Counted from the stretch's first letter, positions 1 through 10,930 are shown. The stretch: 64,000 nt of DNA from Leishmania martiniquensis (GCF_017916325.1 NC_090141.1:264001-328000), one strand, 5' to 3'. Translations and numbers: made by a program. The notes: generated by a model not told the origin, from the sequence alone.

Positions 1-898
1 CACTCACTCAGTCTTGCATCTTCCTCACCGCGTGAGCAGTTCAGCGTACAACGCCCACAAACGAACGGCAACGCCCTGCCCCCCCTCCCCCTCCTTACCT
101 CTTACCTCTTACCTCTCCTTCCCTATATGATTTTGAGGTCTTTGTGGAGCCTCTCGCCGCCCCCTTCCCCCTTCCCCCACCCCGCCGACACGGGTAAGCA
201 GCCCCCGAATTGCGTCCCAATCGCGTCCTTGTGCCTCTTTTTTTCTTCGCTTTAACTTTTGCACTTCCACATTTTCCCCTCCCATTTACTCTGCAGACCA
301 TTTCGTTGCCTCCCCTCCCCCCTGTCTGCCTGTGTGCGCTGTCAGTGTCAGCCTCTCATCACCATCACCATCGCTTTCATTGAGTTCTCTTTCCCCTTTT
401 CGCCTCTGAATTGCTGAGCGGCGTGCGCGCCCCTTTTTTTTGCTGGTCTCCTCCCCTTCTCTTCCGGCACACCATCCTAACGCCTTCTTCCCCCCCGTCG
501 TTCATCATTGGGGCCGTTTGTCGCCATCACCCACAGTTAGCAGTCCCCCCCCTCTCCCCGCTCCCCGCGCCCATTCATCGTCGTCGTCGTCTGCCATTGC
601 GTGCGCGTTCTCGCCTCTAACGCACCCCCCTCCCCCTCCCCCACATACACAGGCATAAATCTTTCTCTATCTTCATTTATAAAGCGGCTGGAATCGGTGG
701 CTCTGCCAAGCCAGACAGAGAGAGAGCGCAGTGCTACCCTCTCCTCCCCTCTCTCGTCGCCCCCTCCCCCTCTGAGCACAGAAGCGGGCAGGCGGACGAG
801 CCGCAGACGAACACGTCGGTGTGCAGAGGCGCCACAGCGTCACAGCAGCGACACGCAAAAAAACAAACTCAAAGTTACGCGCCCTCAGTTTATCCTTA

Positions 899-931
899 AC
901 TTCTCTCTCTTTCTGTGTGTGTGTGTGCCAG
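899..931 (+). promoter_or_regulatory. Candidate spliced-leader acceptor for the RRM gene
   Basis: A pyrimidine run (TTCTCTCTCTTTCTG) followed by a TG repeat ends at an AG at 930-931, which would leave a 5' UTR of about 186 bases before the ATG at 1118. Other AGs lie downstream, so the site is uncertain. Confidence 0.3.
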
Positions 932-1029
932 TGTCGCACAATCCTCTCTCGACTCAGTCTCTCTTACTCTGTCCACCGTGTACACGAATCCTCCCGGCTG
1001 CTGTACGCTGCTATCGAAGTACAATCGGA

Positions 1030-1047
1030 GGGGGGGCGGCGGGCGGG
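1030..1047 (+). other. G-quadruplex-capable tract in the 5' UTR
   Basis: A run of seven G (divisible into two runs of three) is followed by two further GGG runs with short loops. It lies on the sense strand 70 bases before the start codon of the RRM gene, so it could fold in the mRNA leader. Folding is inferred from the pattern only. Confidence 0.35.
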
Positions 1048-1117
1048 TGCGGAGCCTGTCGCGCGCTCTCATTATCATTGTTATCGAGAGAGAGGGCGAG
1101 GCAGATAAAAAACGCCG

Positions 1118-4100
1118 ATGCCGAACACCTGCTCGGAGGGGAAGCGGTTGAGCCTGTTGCATGGAGTGCACGCCGCTGAAGATACGGATATGGCGGCGCC
1201 GCGTGATGCTAGGCTGAAGCCGCTCCCGTTGCAGTGGCCGCTCGGCCTTCACGGGCCCGTTGATGTGCTCAGCGGCGGCGGAGACGGATCCGCAGTACCT
1301 GCAGTGGTAGGACCACCGGAAGTGGCCGACGGCGCATACAGTAGTGGCGAAGTCGGCGTCTATGCCTCCCCCCTCAGCGCCACACAGCGCAACAGTAACC
1401 CCTTGAGCCGTGGGCTGCTCGGTTGTCACCACGACCCCACCCCAACAGTCGTGCCTGATGCTCCTGGCACGCCTCCATCAGCGCAGGAGTCAATAGCAGC
1501 GGGGTCGACGGTGGCAGCGACCACGATACGTTTGCCCGCTTCCTCGGCGCCTTCCCCCTTCCTCCTCGCAGAAGGCAAGCCCAACTCCTCTATACCGGTG
1601 CCCAACAGCCGGGGCAGCAACTTAGCCGCAGGCTGCCGCGCTGACCCGCTGCCAAGGGCGGCCGATGAAAGCGGCGCTACCAGCCGTGGAAGCAGTGCCG
1701 ACATTGCTCGCACGTGTGCAGGGGCGGTGATGGAGGGGGTGTACGGCAGGCATTATGCGGATCCCATGCTGCAGTCGAGGAGAGGGCAAAGCGGGGGCAG
1801 CAGCGATTTCTTCCATCGTGGCGCAGACGGCGATGATGATGAGGACGGCTCAGCCGCCTTTCAGGCCGCCGTCGACGCTGCCGTGCGCTTCGACGACCTC
1901 TCCAGCGAGGATGACTCGACGGGCGGAGGCAGTGCGGGGCGTAGGCTGCGACGTGCTGACCCCACACCGCTGTCTCACATGCTGTCGACAGCGAGCGACA
2001 GCGGCGACGGCTCGCTTACCCGCGCCCACAGCGGTAGCGTCGATCTTGTGGGCCCCTTCGACATGCCAGGGCGCCGCAGCGATGGGAACGGCGAGCGGCG
2101 TCAGCTTCACTCACCGCTGACACCGGACACGCAGCAACGCGGCTGCGGGGGTGAGAGGAGCACTGGTGGTCGCCCAGAGATGGTGGACCACGCCTCTCTC
2201 TTTGGTCACACATATCCTCCGCTGTCTAGTGTTGCTGCAGAGCAGCGCGCTGCCATCGGGGCAGCGGACACGACGTACGCGGCAACTGCACTGTCGCTTC
2301 CCTATTTTTCAGCTCCTGGGAGTACAAACTTGTCACCGCGCCAGGCCGTCCAGCCCCGGACCTCGCCAGCTGCTGCGGCTGCGACTAGCCCAACAGCCAT
2401 CGCCACGACGGAGAAGTCGAGCTGCGCAGCTGCACAAGTGCACCAGCTGCGGCAACAGCTACTCTACCCCTACGCCGTCACAAGCGCCAGGGTCAAGGCC
2501 AGCTCGTCCATTCCGACGTCCTCGACCTCGCTGCGGCCATTGTCGATGCCTGTGTCGTCCGCGATGAGCGGAGTGCCGCCCCAGCAGCAGCAGCACCACC
2601 ACCACCACCAGCGCTCCTCGTTGTCGCAGGCTTCGCCGCATGGCAGCAAAGCGCCTCCAACAGCGGTGACCCACGCCTTCCCGGCCGGGGCGACCGCGAT
2701 GGCAACGCAGGGCGACGCGGACAGCTTCCGCTTCGTATCGCCGCTGCAGGCATCTGTCGTGGTAAGCCGCCCTAACCCCACCGTCAGTGGCACTTCGATG
2801 GGCGGTGGCGCTGCTGCACAGAACAGCGCTGAGGCTAGTCTCGCCATTCTGCCAGGCACAGGAGACAGTGGGGCGGGCGCTGGTGTCGCTGCGCAGACGT
2901 CGAGCAACTCGCTCTTGTCCTCCCCCGGTCCTCAGTCATTCCACCTGTACCAGGTGCCGCAGGCGGCAGTTGAAGCCGAGCCGCAACAGCAGCAGCAAGG
3001 AAGCGCGAGCGTACTCCTCTATTCCCCGCCGCAGGCGTACCTTGGGTCAGGCCAGGTGGCACTTGCCCACCTGCGTCCTGCACCCTCTAGCCCAGCTTCC
3101 GCGACTGCTGTGCTCGGCGACTCGACGCGGCCACGTTCGACGTCGCCTCCGAACGTCTCGTATTGCCTTCCTCCTGTCACTCAGCAGCAACAGCAGCAGG
3201 TCATCGGAGGGTACACACTGACGCCCACTGCGAACGCTTCTGCTGCTGCTGCTGCCGTCGCTGCCGCTGCCGCTCCGTCGGAGGAGTCCGGCCGTGCGTC
3301 GCGCAATTTGTACCTCCGAAATCTTCCGCACTCGTGGAACACGAGGATACTGCGTGAGCTGTGCAGCCGCTACGGCGCTGTCCTGTCGGCAAAGGTCGCC
3401 CATCACCCCACGACGAATGAATCACTGGGGTACGGCTTCGTCCTCTTCGAGCACAAACAGAGCGCCATGACGTGCATGGCGATGCTGAACCAGGCGCATG
3501 TCCATGCGGAGGGCGAGGAGCCGCGCACGCTGCTTGTGCGGATGGCCCACGCGACAGCCGCGCCAGGCTTTCAGGAAGAGGGCGTCGGCGAGAGCGCCGT
3601 CTCCGGCCTCCGCAAATCGATGGAGCCGCTGACGTCGGGCTCGGCAAGCCGGGCGGGTGCGTCCGGGGGACGGCTGCCGCAGTGGGTCACTCAACAGCAG
3701 CAGCCGCCGCAGCAGCCGGCGAGTAGGCTCCGCTCCCCGCGCACATCGCTGTCGGACTCTGCATCGGCAATATTGCTGTCACTCAGTTCCGCGGCGCACT
3801 TTCACAGCCGGGAACTGTCAGGCGTTAGTATGGGCGAGACATATCGGGGCCACGCTCACCGCCACTCCATCGCCGACAGCATCAAGGCGAACGCGAACAC
3901 CTCCTCAAATACCTCGGGCGCTGGCGGTGACTCGCTGCGGTGCACCTCTCCAGTCGGCGGCGCTGGCGGCAGCAGCAGCAGCGTGGCCATCTCCAGGACG
4001 TCGATGCCGTCCTCCTTTCCTGAGGCATGCAGCTACACGAGCCCCAAGGGCGCAGCGAGGGCCTCGGTGCCGCCGCTGCGAGGCCTCTATCACGCGCCAT

Positions 4101-7075
4101 CGGCGAACGCGACACCATCGCCCTTGTCCCCTACCCAGAAGCACCATCTGCAGCTGGTGCACCAGCCTCCGCCGCAGGAGGAGGGCTCCCTGTCCTACTC
4201 GTCCACATCGGCGACCATGTCTGTCCCGGCCGGAGCGACCGTCGCGGCGTCAGCCATGACAGCAGTGGAAGCCCGGTGCACAGGCTACAGCTTCTCCAGT
4301 CCTCCCTTGCTCTCCCCCAACGACACTGGCTCGCTGCTACGACGGCCATCCTCAGTGCCGCACTCGCCGGTTCAGCTGCCGCAGTCTTTCCACGCGCCCT
4401 CTGCATCGGTGCCCACCAGCGCGTCTTCGAGAAAGGTGGCCCCTTCCGCCTCCGCCTCCGCCACCACGTCGACTCGTAACGTGTACATCACGAACCTCCC
4501 TCTCACGTGGAACACAACAAAGCTGCGCGAGCTGTGCAGCCAGTACGGCGAGATCGTCTCCGCGTCGGTGGCGCACCACCCGAAGACGAACGAGTCGCGC
4601 GGCTACGGCTTTGTTCTGTTCGTGGACGAGCGCGATGCGGCATCCTGTGTCATGACGCTGCACCAGTACCGCGTCCCGAACTCCCCTAACGTGCTGTGCT
4701 GCCGCTTTGCAAAAGAAAAAGCAACACCGTCTATCGCACACGCGCTGCTGTCACCGTCGCAGGAGCCTGGATTTGACTCCGGCGCCAGTGGAAACGGCAG
4801 CTCCCTCCTCGCCACCGCCGCTGGGGGCTTGTCCGCCGCCGCGACGTCGCAGACTACGGTGCCGTTGATGGCGACGGGGGACAGCGCTGAGGTCTTTGAC
4901 AGCAGTGCGTTCAGCACCGGTGGCGACAGCAGCACCAACGACAGCGTCGAGGCTGCCATCAAAGGTGCAGTGTGCATGCCGATCGATGTTTTCTGCACGC
5001 TGCAGCAGCGAGTTCGCGCGCAGTGCGCGCAGCACCTCGCCCAGCAGCAGCAGCAACGCAGAGCGACGGGCGATGGCAGCGAGCCAACCGGCACTGTGGC
5101 TGTGGCAGAGGCGCCTTCTGAAGAGATCGAGATGATGATGCGGTGCTGCGTCGTCTACGGCACGCATGTGCCGGCATCGGGGTATGGCTGCGTGCGCCCG
5201 TTGGACTGCCTCGGTATGTCTTCCCGCAGGACTGCCACTCGCTTCCCCACCGCCGCTGAGGTCGATGGCGCAGCAGAACTGCACCATGAGCTCCTCGCGG
5301 GGCCACCGACGCTGGCCTCATCGGGGCAGCGGTCGGTTGGCTCTCTCCTCTCCGCCGAGTGTGGCGACCCGCGTCTTGAAACGGCTGGCGCCCTTGACAC
5401 CGCCGCGTCCCCGTCGCTGCTGGAAGCGGTAGTGTGTACGCATGCTATTCCCGTTGGCCGAACGCAGCCGGTCTCTCCTGCAGCTGCCGGCATCGCCACT
5501 ATGCAGGCAGCCTCAAGCAGAGAGGGTGGCATCAGCGTCGCCCCATCGCGTGAGCAGCCGCATGGGGTGGACATGACAGCCGCGGAGAGTGTGGGCCTCA
5601 TTGCAGCGCCGGGGGATATGATATCGCCAGTCGCGTCACAGGAGCTGTGGTACACCTGCACGCTCTTCACCACGCCGTCAGCGTCAGACGCGTTCGTTCA
5701 GGCGGCAGCGGAGGCGGCACCAGTCGTCGGCGCTACCGTCGACACCGAGCATGATGACGTGGGCACCGGTGGCGGAAGCGTTGCGGGCACATTGGCGGTG
5801 CATCTCTCCTCTCACGACAAGGACGCGCCGCCGGCTGGCGACAAGGCGGCCAACGCTCCACAGATGCGCTTTGGGCGTCGGGATCAGGTGATGGTGCTCA
5901 GCAGCGCGCTGTCGGCGGGGCCGGCGGACACCCCCTCCACCACGGCGAACAGCACGCACCCCCCCCATAAAGAGGGATCGCATACACAGCAGCGGCCCCC
6001 CGTGACGCCTCCCCAACAGCAGCGCCATTCCTGTCATCAATGCCTGCGCCCGTCACATGTGGTGCCACCGCCAACGCTGCCGCATACACAGGCGAGGGAC
6101 GTCAGTGCGGCCGCATCTGCGACGCGGCCGGGCGGCCCCAGCTTTTTCCTCGAAGCAGGCCTTGCTGCGACCCCAATGCATCCATCAACCTTCACGCCTG
6201 AGCCTGCAGAGCAGCTTCTCCAGTCGCCGCACCGACCGAGGCAGCAGCAGCAGCCAATGCTGTGCTCTCCGACCTCTGCTGACCTCCTCCTCCGCTCTCT
6301 GCCGTCGCCGGCTGCACACTACACGTACCCGTTGGCAACGTTGTCAAGCCCGACCGCGGGCGCGTCGCTCACGAGCCCGATTTCGATGATGCTGACCGGC
6401 GGTGGCGGTGATGGCAGCGGCAACAGCGCCGTAGCGCCGCTGTCTTTCTCGCCAGACCTCGTCTCCAGCGCTTCCGCTGCCATTGCGGGCGGCTGGCATC
6501 CATCCGCGTCAACAGCGGACTGCGCCTATCTACTCGGCTCTCCTGCATCCTCGTCGTCCATTAACCTGAGCGCTGGCACCCACATCCTCTCCGGCGCGGC
6601 GACGCCGCAGCCGAGTGTGGGGCTGAATACTTCGAACATGCCGAGCGCCTACTCGGCCATGCTCAACACGGCAGGGCTGGTCAGCCCTCCAGGAACTACG
6701 GCATCAGCTGCACACGCTCACACCGCCGTCTTCGCCTCTCCCTCTGCACATGCTTGGACGGCTTTCATCGGCAGTCCTGCCGCTCCAATGGCGAGTGTCT
6801 TGGGCTCCCCCCCACCAGCGGGCCCTTTGCCGATTTCGTCGCCCGGGCAGGCGCCGCCACCACCACCGCACATCCCTTACCCGTTCGGTGGCGTCATCTA
6901 TGCGATGCCAGCGGCGGCACTCTCGGCGACCGCGACCGGCGGGCCCCCGGTGTTGCTCAGCGCCTCCCCGACTATCGACGCGGCTGGCTCGGCGACTTCA
7001 GCCTCGTTGACGCAGGTGCCGTGTACGTCGCCGAACGCCACACCTCAGCGCTTCGCGCAGCCACTGCGACCCTAG
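1118..7075 (+). CDS. Large RNA-binding protein with two RRM domains
   Basis: This 1985-residue protein carries two RNA recognition motifs in a long disordered chain. RRM1 spans about 728-806, with RNP2 LYLRNL at 731-736 and RNP1 SLGYGFVLF at 769-777. RRM2 spans about 1119-1195, with RNP1 RGYGFVLF at 1161-1168. The two domains are near-copies of each other, both containing VAHHP.TNES before RNP1, which indicates an internal duplication. The rest is rich in Ser, Ala, Pro and Gln, with His and Gln runs near residue 490 and Gln runs near 685 and 1310. RRMs bind single-stranded RNA, and in trypanosomatids such proteins control mRNA stability and translation; the targets cannot be read from sequence. 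The ATG at 1118 is the first in frame; an ATG at 1190 (MAAPRDARL) is an alternative. The domain call is firm, the exact role unknown. Confidence 0.93.
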   Translation: MPNTCSEGKRLSLLHGVHAAEDTDMAAPRDARLKPLPLQWPLGLHGPVDVLSGGGDGSAVPAVVGPPEVADGAYSSGEVGVYASPLSATQRNSNPLSRGLLGCHHDPTPTVVPDAPGTPPSAQESIAAGSTVAATTIRLPASSAPSPFLLAEGKPNSSIPVPNSRGSNLAAGCRADPLPRAADESGATSRGSSADIARTCAGAVMEGVYGRHYADPMLQSRRGQSGGSSDFFHRGADGDDDEDGSAAFQAAVDAAVRFDDLSSEDDSTGGGSAGRRLRRADPTPLSHMLSTASDSGDGSLTRAHSGSVDLVGPFDMPGRRSDGNGERRQLHSPLTPDTQQRGCGGERSTGGRPEMVDHASLFGHTYPPLSSVAAEQRAAIGAADTTYAATALSLPYFSAPGSTNLSPRQAVQPRTSPAAAAATSPTAIATTEKSSCAAAQVHQLRQQLLYPYAVTSARVKASSSIPTSSTSLRPLSMPVSSAMSGVPPQQQQHHHHHQRSSLSQASPHGSKAPPTAVTHAFPAGATAMATQGDADSFRFVSPLQASVVVSRPNPTVSGTSMGGGAAAQNSAEASLAILPGTGDSGAGAGVAAQTSSNSLLSSPGPQSFHLYQVPQAAVEAEPQQQQQGSASVLLYSPPQAYLGSGQVALAHLRPAPSSPASATAVLGDSTRPRSTSPPNVSYCLPPVTQQQQQQVIGGYTLTPTANASAAAAAVAAAAAPSEESGRASRNLYLRNLPHSWNTRILRELCSRYGAVLSAKVAHHPTTNESLGYGFVLFEHKQSAMTCMAMLNQAHVHAEGEEPRTLLVRMAHATAAPGFQEEGVGESAVSGLRKSMEPLTSGSASRAGASGGRLPQWVTQQQQPPQQPASRLRSPRTSLSDSASAILLSLSSAAHFHSRELSGVSMGETYRGHAHRHSIADSIKANANTSSNTSGAGGDSLRCTSPVGGAGGSSSSVAISRTSMPSSFPEACSYTSPKGAARASVPPLRGLYHAPSANATPSPLSPTQKHHLQLVHQPPPQEEGSLSYSSTSATMSVPAGATVAASAMTAVEARCTGYSFSSPPLLSPNDTGSLLRRPSSVPHSPVQLPQSFHAPSASVPTSASSRKVAPSASASATTSTRNVYITNLPLTWNTTKLRELCSQYGEIVSASVAHHPKTNESRGYGFVLFVDERDAASCVMTLHQYRVPNSPNVLCCRFAKEKATPSIAHALLSPSQEPGFDSGASGNGSSLLATAAGGLSAAATSQTTVPLMATGDSAEVFDSSAFSTGGDSSTNDSVEAAIKGAVCMPIDVFCTLQQRVRAQCAQHLAQQQQQRRATGDGSEPTGTVAVAEAPSEEIEMMMRCCVVYGTHVPASGYGCVRPLDCLGMSSRRTATRFPTAAEVDGAAELHHELLAGPPTLASSGQRSVGSLLSAECGDPRLETAGALDTAASPSLLEAVVCTHAIPVGRTQPVSPAAAGIATMQAASSREGGISVAPSREQPHGVDMTAAESVGLIAAPGDMISPVASQELWYTCTLFTTPSASDAFVQAAAEAAPVVGATVDTEHDDVGTGGGSVAGTLAVHLSSHDKDAPPAGDKAANAPQMRFGRRDQVMVLSSALSAGPADTPSTTANSTHPPHKEGSHTQQRPPVTPPQQQRHSCHQCLRPSHVVPPPTLPHTQARDVSAAASATRPGGPSFFLEAGLAATPMHPSTFTPEPAEQLLQSPHRPRQQQQPMLCSPTSADLLLRSLPSPAAHYTYPLATLSSPTAGASLTSPISMMLTGGGGDGSGNSAVAPLSFSPDLVSSASAAIAGGWHPSASTADCAYLLGSPASSSSINLSAGTHILSGAATPQPSVGLNTSNMPSAYSAMLNTAGLVSPPGTTASAAHAHTAVFASPSAHAWTAFIGSPAAPMASVLGSPPPAGPLPISSPGQAPPPPPHIPYPFGGVIYAMPAAALSATATGGPPVLLSASPTIDAAGSATSASLTQVPCTSPNATPQRFAQPLRP

Positions 7076-8167
7076 CAACACCAGAAACCGCGGCAGCACG
7101 CGCTCAAACAGCAGTGCCATCTGCCACGACATCCGTTCAGCTGGTTCGACGCCAGTGCCTCCTTCTGTGGAACGAGAAGGTGATGGCATACCGCCCCGCC
7201 CCCTCTCTTCTGTGCTGCAACCCGCGCCCGCTTCTTCCCCCTCCCGTATATATTACACATGCATCTCGCATGATTCGCCGCAGCGCTTCTCAGGCTGGTG
7301 TTGCTGGCTGCAGCTCTCTCTCTCTCCCTCTCCCTCCCCGCCTCTTTTGTCCGTTGTGTGCGTGGACACGACCGGCGTGCGACGCTCTCATTGCCGCTGC
7401 CTTTCACATGTTGATGTGGCGCGTCCTCATCCCTTTCCATGATTCCTTCCGTGACATTTGTGCGGATGAGGCAGTCTCTCGGATGTGCACAACGCCCCCC
7501 TCCCCTCCCCTTCTCTTCTTGTCCTGCCCGGCTCTCTCCCTCAGACTTTCTCTATCCCCTCCCCCCTCTCCCCGTCTGGTGCGCTGGTGCGTTGGTGCCC
7601 ACGCACGTCTCCCGGTGAGTTTCCCTCTCTATGCCCCTGCGCCTCTTTTTCTTCTGTAGACTGACACTCCACGTTCCGCTGCGGCCTACTCCCCCCTCCC
7701 CATATCCCCTCTTCCCATTCTTTCTCTTCTACAAACTCCCGCTTGCCATCCTTCCCATACCTCTCCTCCCCCCGGCCCGCCGCCACTTCATTCACGTACC
7801 TCCTCCACCCACTCGCCATTCTTGTCGCTGCTGCTCGCTTCTCCTGTGCGCGTCGCCACATGCGACGGCTGCCTCTCTGCGTCCCTCCCTCCCCCTCTCC
7901 CTCTCTTGCACAGCCCTCTGCAGATCTTTGCTCTGCGCGCACCGCTGTGTCTGTGACGCATGTCTGACTGGAGAGACGGGGCACTGTCGGCGTGCGCGTC
8001 GTCGTCGGCGGCTTTGATCGTGCGAGGGAAGGGGTGAGTGGGGGACTGGATGAGCGCGCGTGGTAGTGGGGCCCTGTGATGCAGGTGTGCTCTCTTCCTG
8101 ATGTGTCTGCATTCTGTCTCCCTTTTAATTTTTGCTTTCGTCGAACGCCCCCTTTCCCGTCGCGTGG

Positions 8168-8192
8168 CGTAAGCACATTTTATGTGCTTACG
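8168..8192 (+). other. Perfect 11-bp inverted repeat (hairpin)
   Basis: The arm CGTAAGCACAT (8168-8178) is the exact reverse complement of 8182-8192, with a 3-base TTT loop. In RNA this would form a compact 11-bp stem. It lies about 1.1 kb after the stop codon of the RRM gene, probably inside its 3' UTR. The symmetry is seen directly; function is unknown. Confidence 0.6.
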
Positions 8193-8320
8193 TGTTCATG
8201 TCTGCATCCATGCTGATCGTCGTGGTGCGAGTGTGGGTGGCCTGTGCGCCCGTTGCCTCAACCCTCTTGTTGGTGCGCCTCTTCTGTCTCTCTGTCTCTC
8301 TCTCTCTTCCACTCACGCTA

Positions 8321-8338
8321 ACACACACACACACACAC
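8321..8338 (+). repeat. (AC)9 microsatellite
   Basis: Nine uninterrupted AC units lie in the spacer after a long CT-rich stretch. Such dinucleotide runs are frequent in Leishmania spacers and vary between strains. Confidence 0.9.
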
Positions 8339-8571
8339 GTGTCTGCCTGTCAGAGGGCTCGCTTCCCTTTCTGGCATGCTTCAACCCCAGCAGCCGCAGC
8401 AACAACGCGTTGGCGTCCCTCAGCCTCACGCCGACCGTCCTCTTACCCTTCCTGCGACTTACCCAGTGCGGCCAGTTTCTCCACCTTTGCCCACCGCCCA
8501 GCACCCCTGCACCACCTCTCGTCAGTATGCACAAGACACTGAAGGGGCTGTGCAAGAGAGCGAGGGAGCCC

Positions 8572-8598
8572 GGGGGCGGGACGCGGGGGGAGGGAGGG
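8572..8598 (+). other. G-quadruplex-capable tract
   Basis: Five G runs of at least three bases (8572-8576, 8578-8580, 8585-8590, 8592-8594, 8596-8598) are separated by loops of 1-4 bases, which satisfies the usual G4 pattern on the sense strand. It lies 55 bases before the hairpin at 8653. Folding is inferred. Confidence 0.5.
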
Positions 8599-8652
8599 AC
8601 GCCCCACCATGCGGAGGAGGGGAGGGGAGGCAGTCCGCTAGAAGCTGCACGT

Positions 8653-8679
8653 AGAGCATCAGATTCTTCCTGATGCTCT
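8653..8679 (+). other. Perfect 10-bp inverted repeat (hairpin)
   Basis: AGAGCATCAG at 8653-8662 is the exact reverse complement of 8670-8679, with a 7-base loop (ATTCTTC). No T run follows, so it is not a bacterial-type terminator, which would not be expected here anyway. It could be an RNA structure in a 3' UTR. Confidence 0.55.
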
Positions 8680-10930
8680 GGGTAAGGTGGTGTAAGGGTG
8701 CAGAGGCTCGAAAGAGGGATGACCCGGGGCGGGGAAGGCGTACGCCAAGCACAGCTGCGCCTCTGCGTGGGGGCTTTCCGCGAAGAGGGGCAGTGGCCGC
8801 ACCATCGCGGGTGTCCTGTCGCGCTCGACAGGCACCGTGCGCACCATCGCTTCCCTTTTCTCTTTTTGTACTTTCACAGCGCATTGCCAATGCGCTCCAC
8901 CCATGCGCGCCCTCCGCCTCCCCCACTCGTCTGCTAATGGAGTGGCGTGCGTGCGTGCGTGTGTGTGGTGGAGGGGAGAGGAGGAGGGGGGGGCGGGGGC
9001 GTACCCATCGTATCATACGGCGTCGGAAGCCGCTCCTCTGAGAGAGCGTCCTCCACCGCCACCAGAAGAAAAGAAACGGTACCAACGAGCAGCACGGCTG
9101 AGCCCCTTCAGCTCGGCAGGAGAACGGATGGGTGTGTCGGTAGGCGCGCGTGCGCGGGAGAGGTGTGTGTGTGTGGTGTGGAGGGAGGCGGAAGTGCATC
9201 CGAGATCGAAGGCGCCAGCCAGAGGGCGACCGGTGCACTTGTCGTTCGGCATGGCATAGGTACGTGCCCTTCGATGGCCTCCCCCCTCTCCACCTGTTGG
9301 GCCCCTTCTCCATTCCGGCGGGTGAAGATGTACGATCCGCTGAGAGGAGTGCGCATGCCTGATGCCGACGCTTTATGCACCCCCCCTTCCCCTCTTCGCT
9401 TGCCGCATCGAACGGCGCGCTTCGCCGTCTCCTCGCCCGCTCACTCCGCTCCTCCCCCCTCTTCCTCCTCCTCTGTGCCGACCCTCTGCACCGCCAGGGC
9501 TCCGGTGGCCACTCCCCCCTCCCCTCCCCCTCTCCCACGACTTCTGCGCGAACTCCCAGAGGCCATACACTGAGGAACCTGACGCGACCGCGGCGGATAG
9601 CTGGTGCGAGTGCTGTTGCGAGCTGCCCCTTTCACATCCTTTTTTTTCTTTGCGTAGCCGCATTACCCTCAGCGCAGGCGCCTCTGAAAGGGGGAGGCAC
9701 TGCCGCTCATCGCTCCTCCCCTTCCCTTCTCCCTTCTCCGCAACGCCCCACGCGCTCCTGCGAAGACGCACCGCGGGTGGGCTGCACCTAAGGCTCTCGG
9801 GAGTGGCATCGCTAGCATCGACAGTACACATTTCGTCCGCTTCCCCCTCCCCCCATACGTGAGCACGCTCACCCCCTACGTTGACGAGGCCTGACGATCC
9901 GGATTGACGGCGGTGCTGAATCTGCGCAGCTTCGGCTGCTGCCACTGCTGTGACAGCGGAGGTGGAGGGAGGGAGACACCGGCGCTTCCTCTCTCTGTTC
10001 CGCTCTCTCCTTTTTTGAACTTGTGTCCCGCCCGCTTGTTGCGCGCTCTCCATCGAACGCGGTCGAGTGCGAACGGGCGCTCGGGCGTTTGTCACTCATT
10101 CATTGGGCTCCTCCTCCTCCTGTCGTGACGCGCCATCGATGTGAGGACACTGCTGCCGTACGCGCAGCCTCCCCACCCCCTTTTTTCGTCCCGTACCCCC
10201 TCTCTCCTTCCCTTTCTCCCTCTTCTAATCGCCATCGTGTGAAGCATTCTGGCAGGGGCGGGCGTCTCTCTCACTCTTTCTCTCTGTGTGTGTGCGCGCG
10301 CAGCGTCACGTATGCTCCTCACGCGCTCCTCCCCCAACACCGCCGCCGCTCCCTTACCGCGCAGTGCTGTACGCCACGCGCGTTTTTTGTTGTTCTTTCC
10401 TTTTATCCACACGTACGTCTCTCATACGCGCACCCGCCACGTATGGATTGCCTGACGGAGACATCCTCTGCCACCTGAGCGGTGAAGCGCACATCCGGTC
10501 GGCGGCTTGTCAGAACGCCACGCATCTGTGGCACACCGCCAGCGCCTTTGCGACTGCTATTCTTAAAGGGCTCCGCCTCCGCCTCCCCTCTCTCTCATTT
10601 TCTGGTCACCCCTCCTCTTTTTTATCTTCACGACGATTCCTTTCAAGAACGGCATCAACGGCCTCTTTTGTCGCTGCCTGTCGTGCGAGTGGTTGCCCAC
10701 TCTGCCCCTCTTACCCCCCTTCCCCCCATCCCTCGCGTTGCCGCCTACCCACTTACGCCCGCGCTAGAGTGCAGTGTGCCAAATTGTACGTGTGCCACAT
10801 TCACTGGCGCTGTAGTGATCACGGCGGGCGCGGCTGCCAGTCATCCTCGCAGCTCGGCGCACCTTTCAGCCTCCCCTTTCCTTTCCCCCCTCTCCGTGTG
10901 TGTGTTATCGCCGACGGGGGGTACGTCCAC

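Larger units (their letters stand above)
1..1117 (+). other. Spacer and 5' UTR upstream of the first gene
   Basis: No convincing gene is present. The stretch is dominated by C/T-rich runs (for example around 84-180, 290-330 and 400-580), typical of trypanosomatid intergenic DNA where trans-splicing and polyadenylation of neighbours are specified. Short open frames on both strands are low in complexity (Pro/Ser/Arg) and look like by-products of the base composition. A G-rich run lies at 1030-1047. Confidence 0.6.

Noticed and set aside
8522..9538. A 338-codon open frame on the minus strand in the 4-kb spacer
   Set aside because: The translation is Arg/Gly/Pro/Ser-rich with no motif, is antisense to the transcription unit, and overlaps G/C-rich tracts that create open frames by composition.
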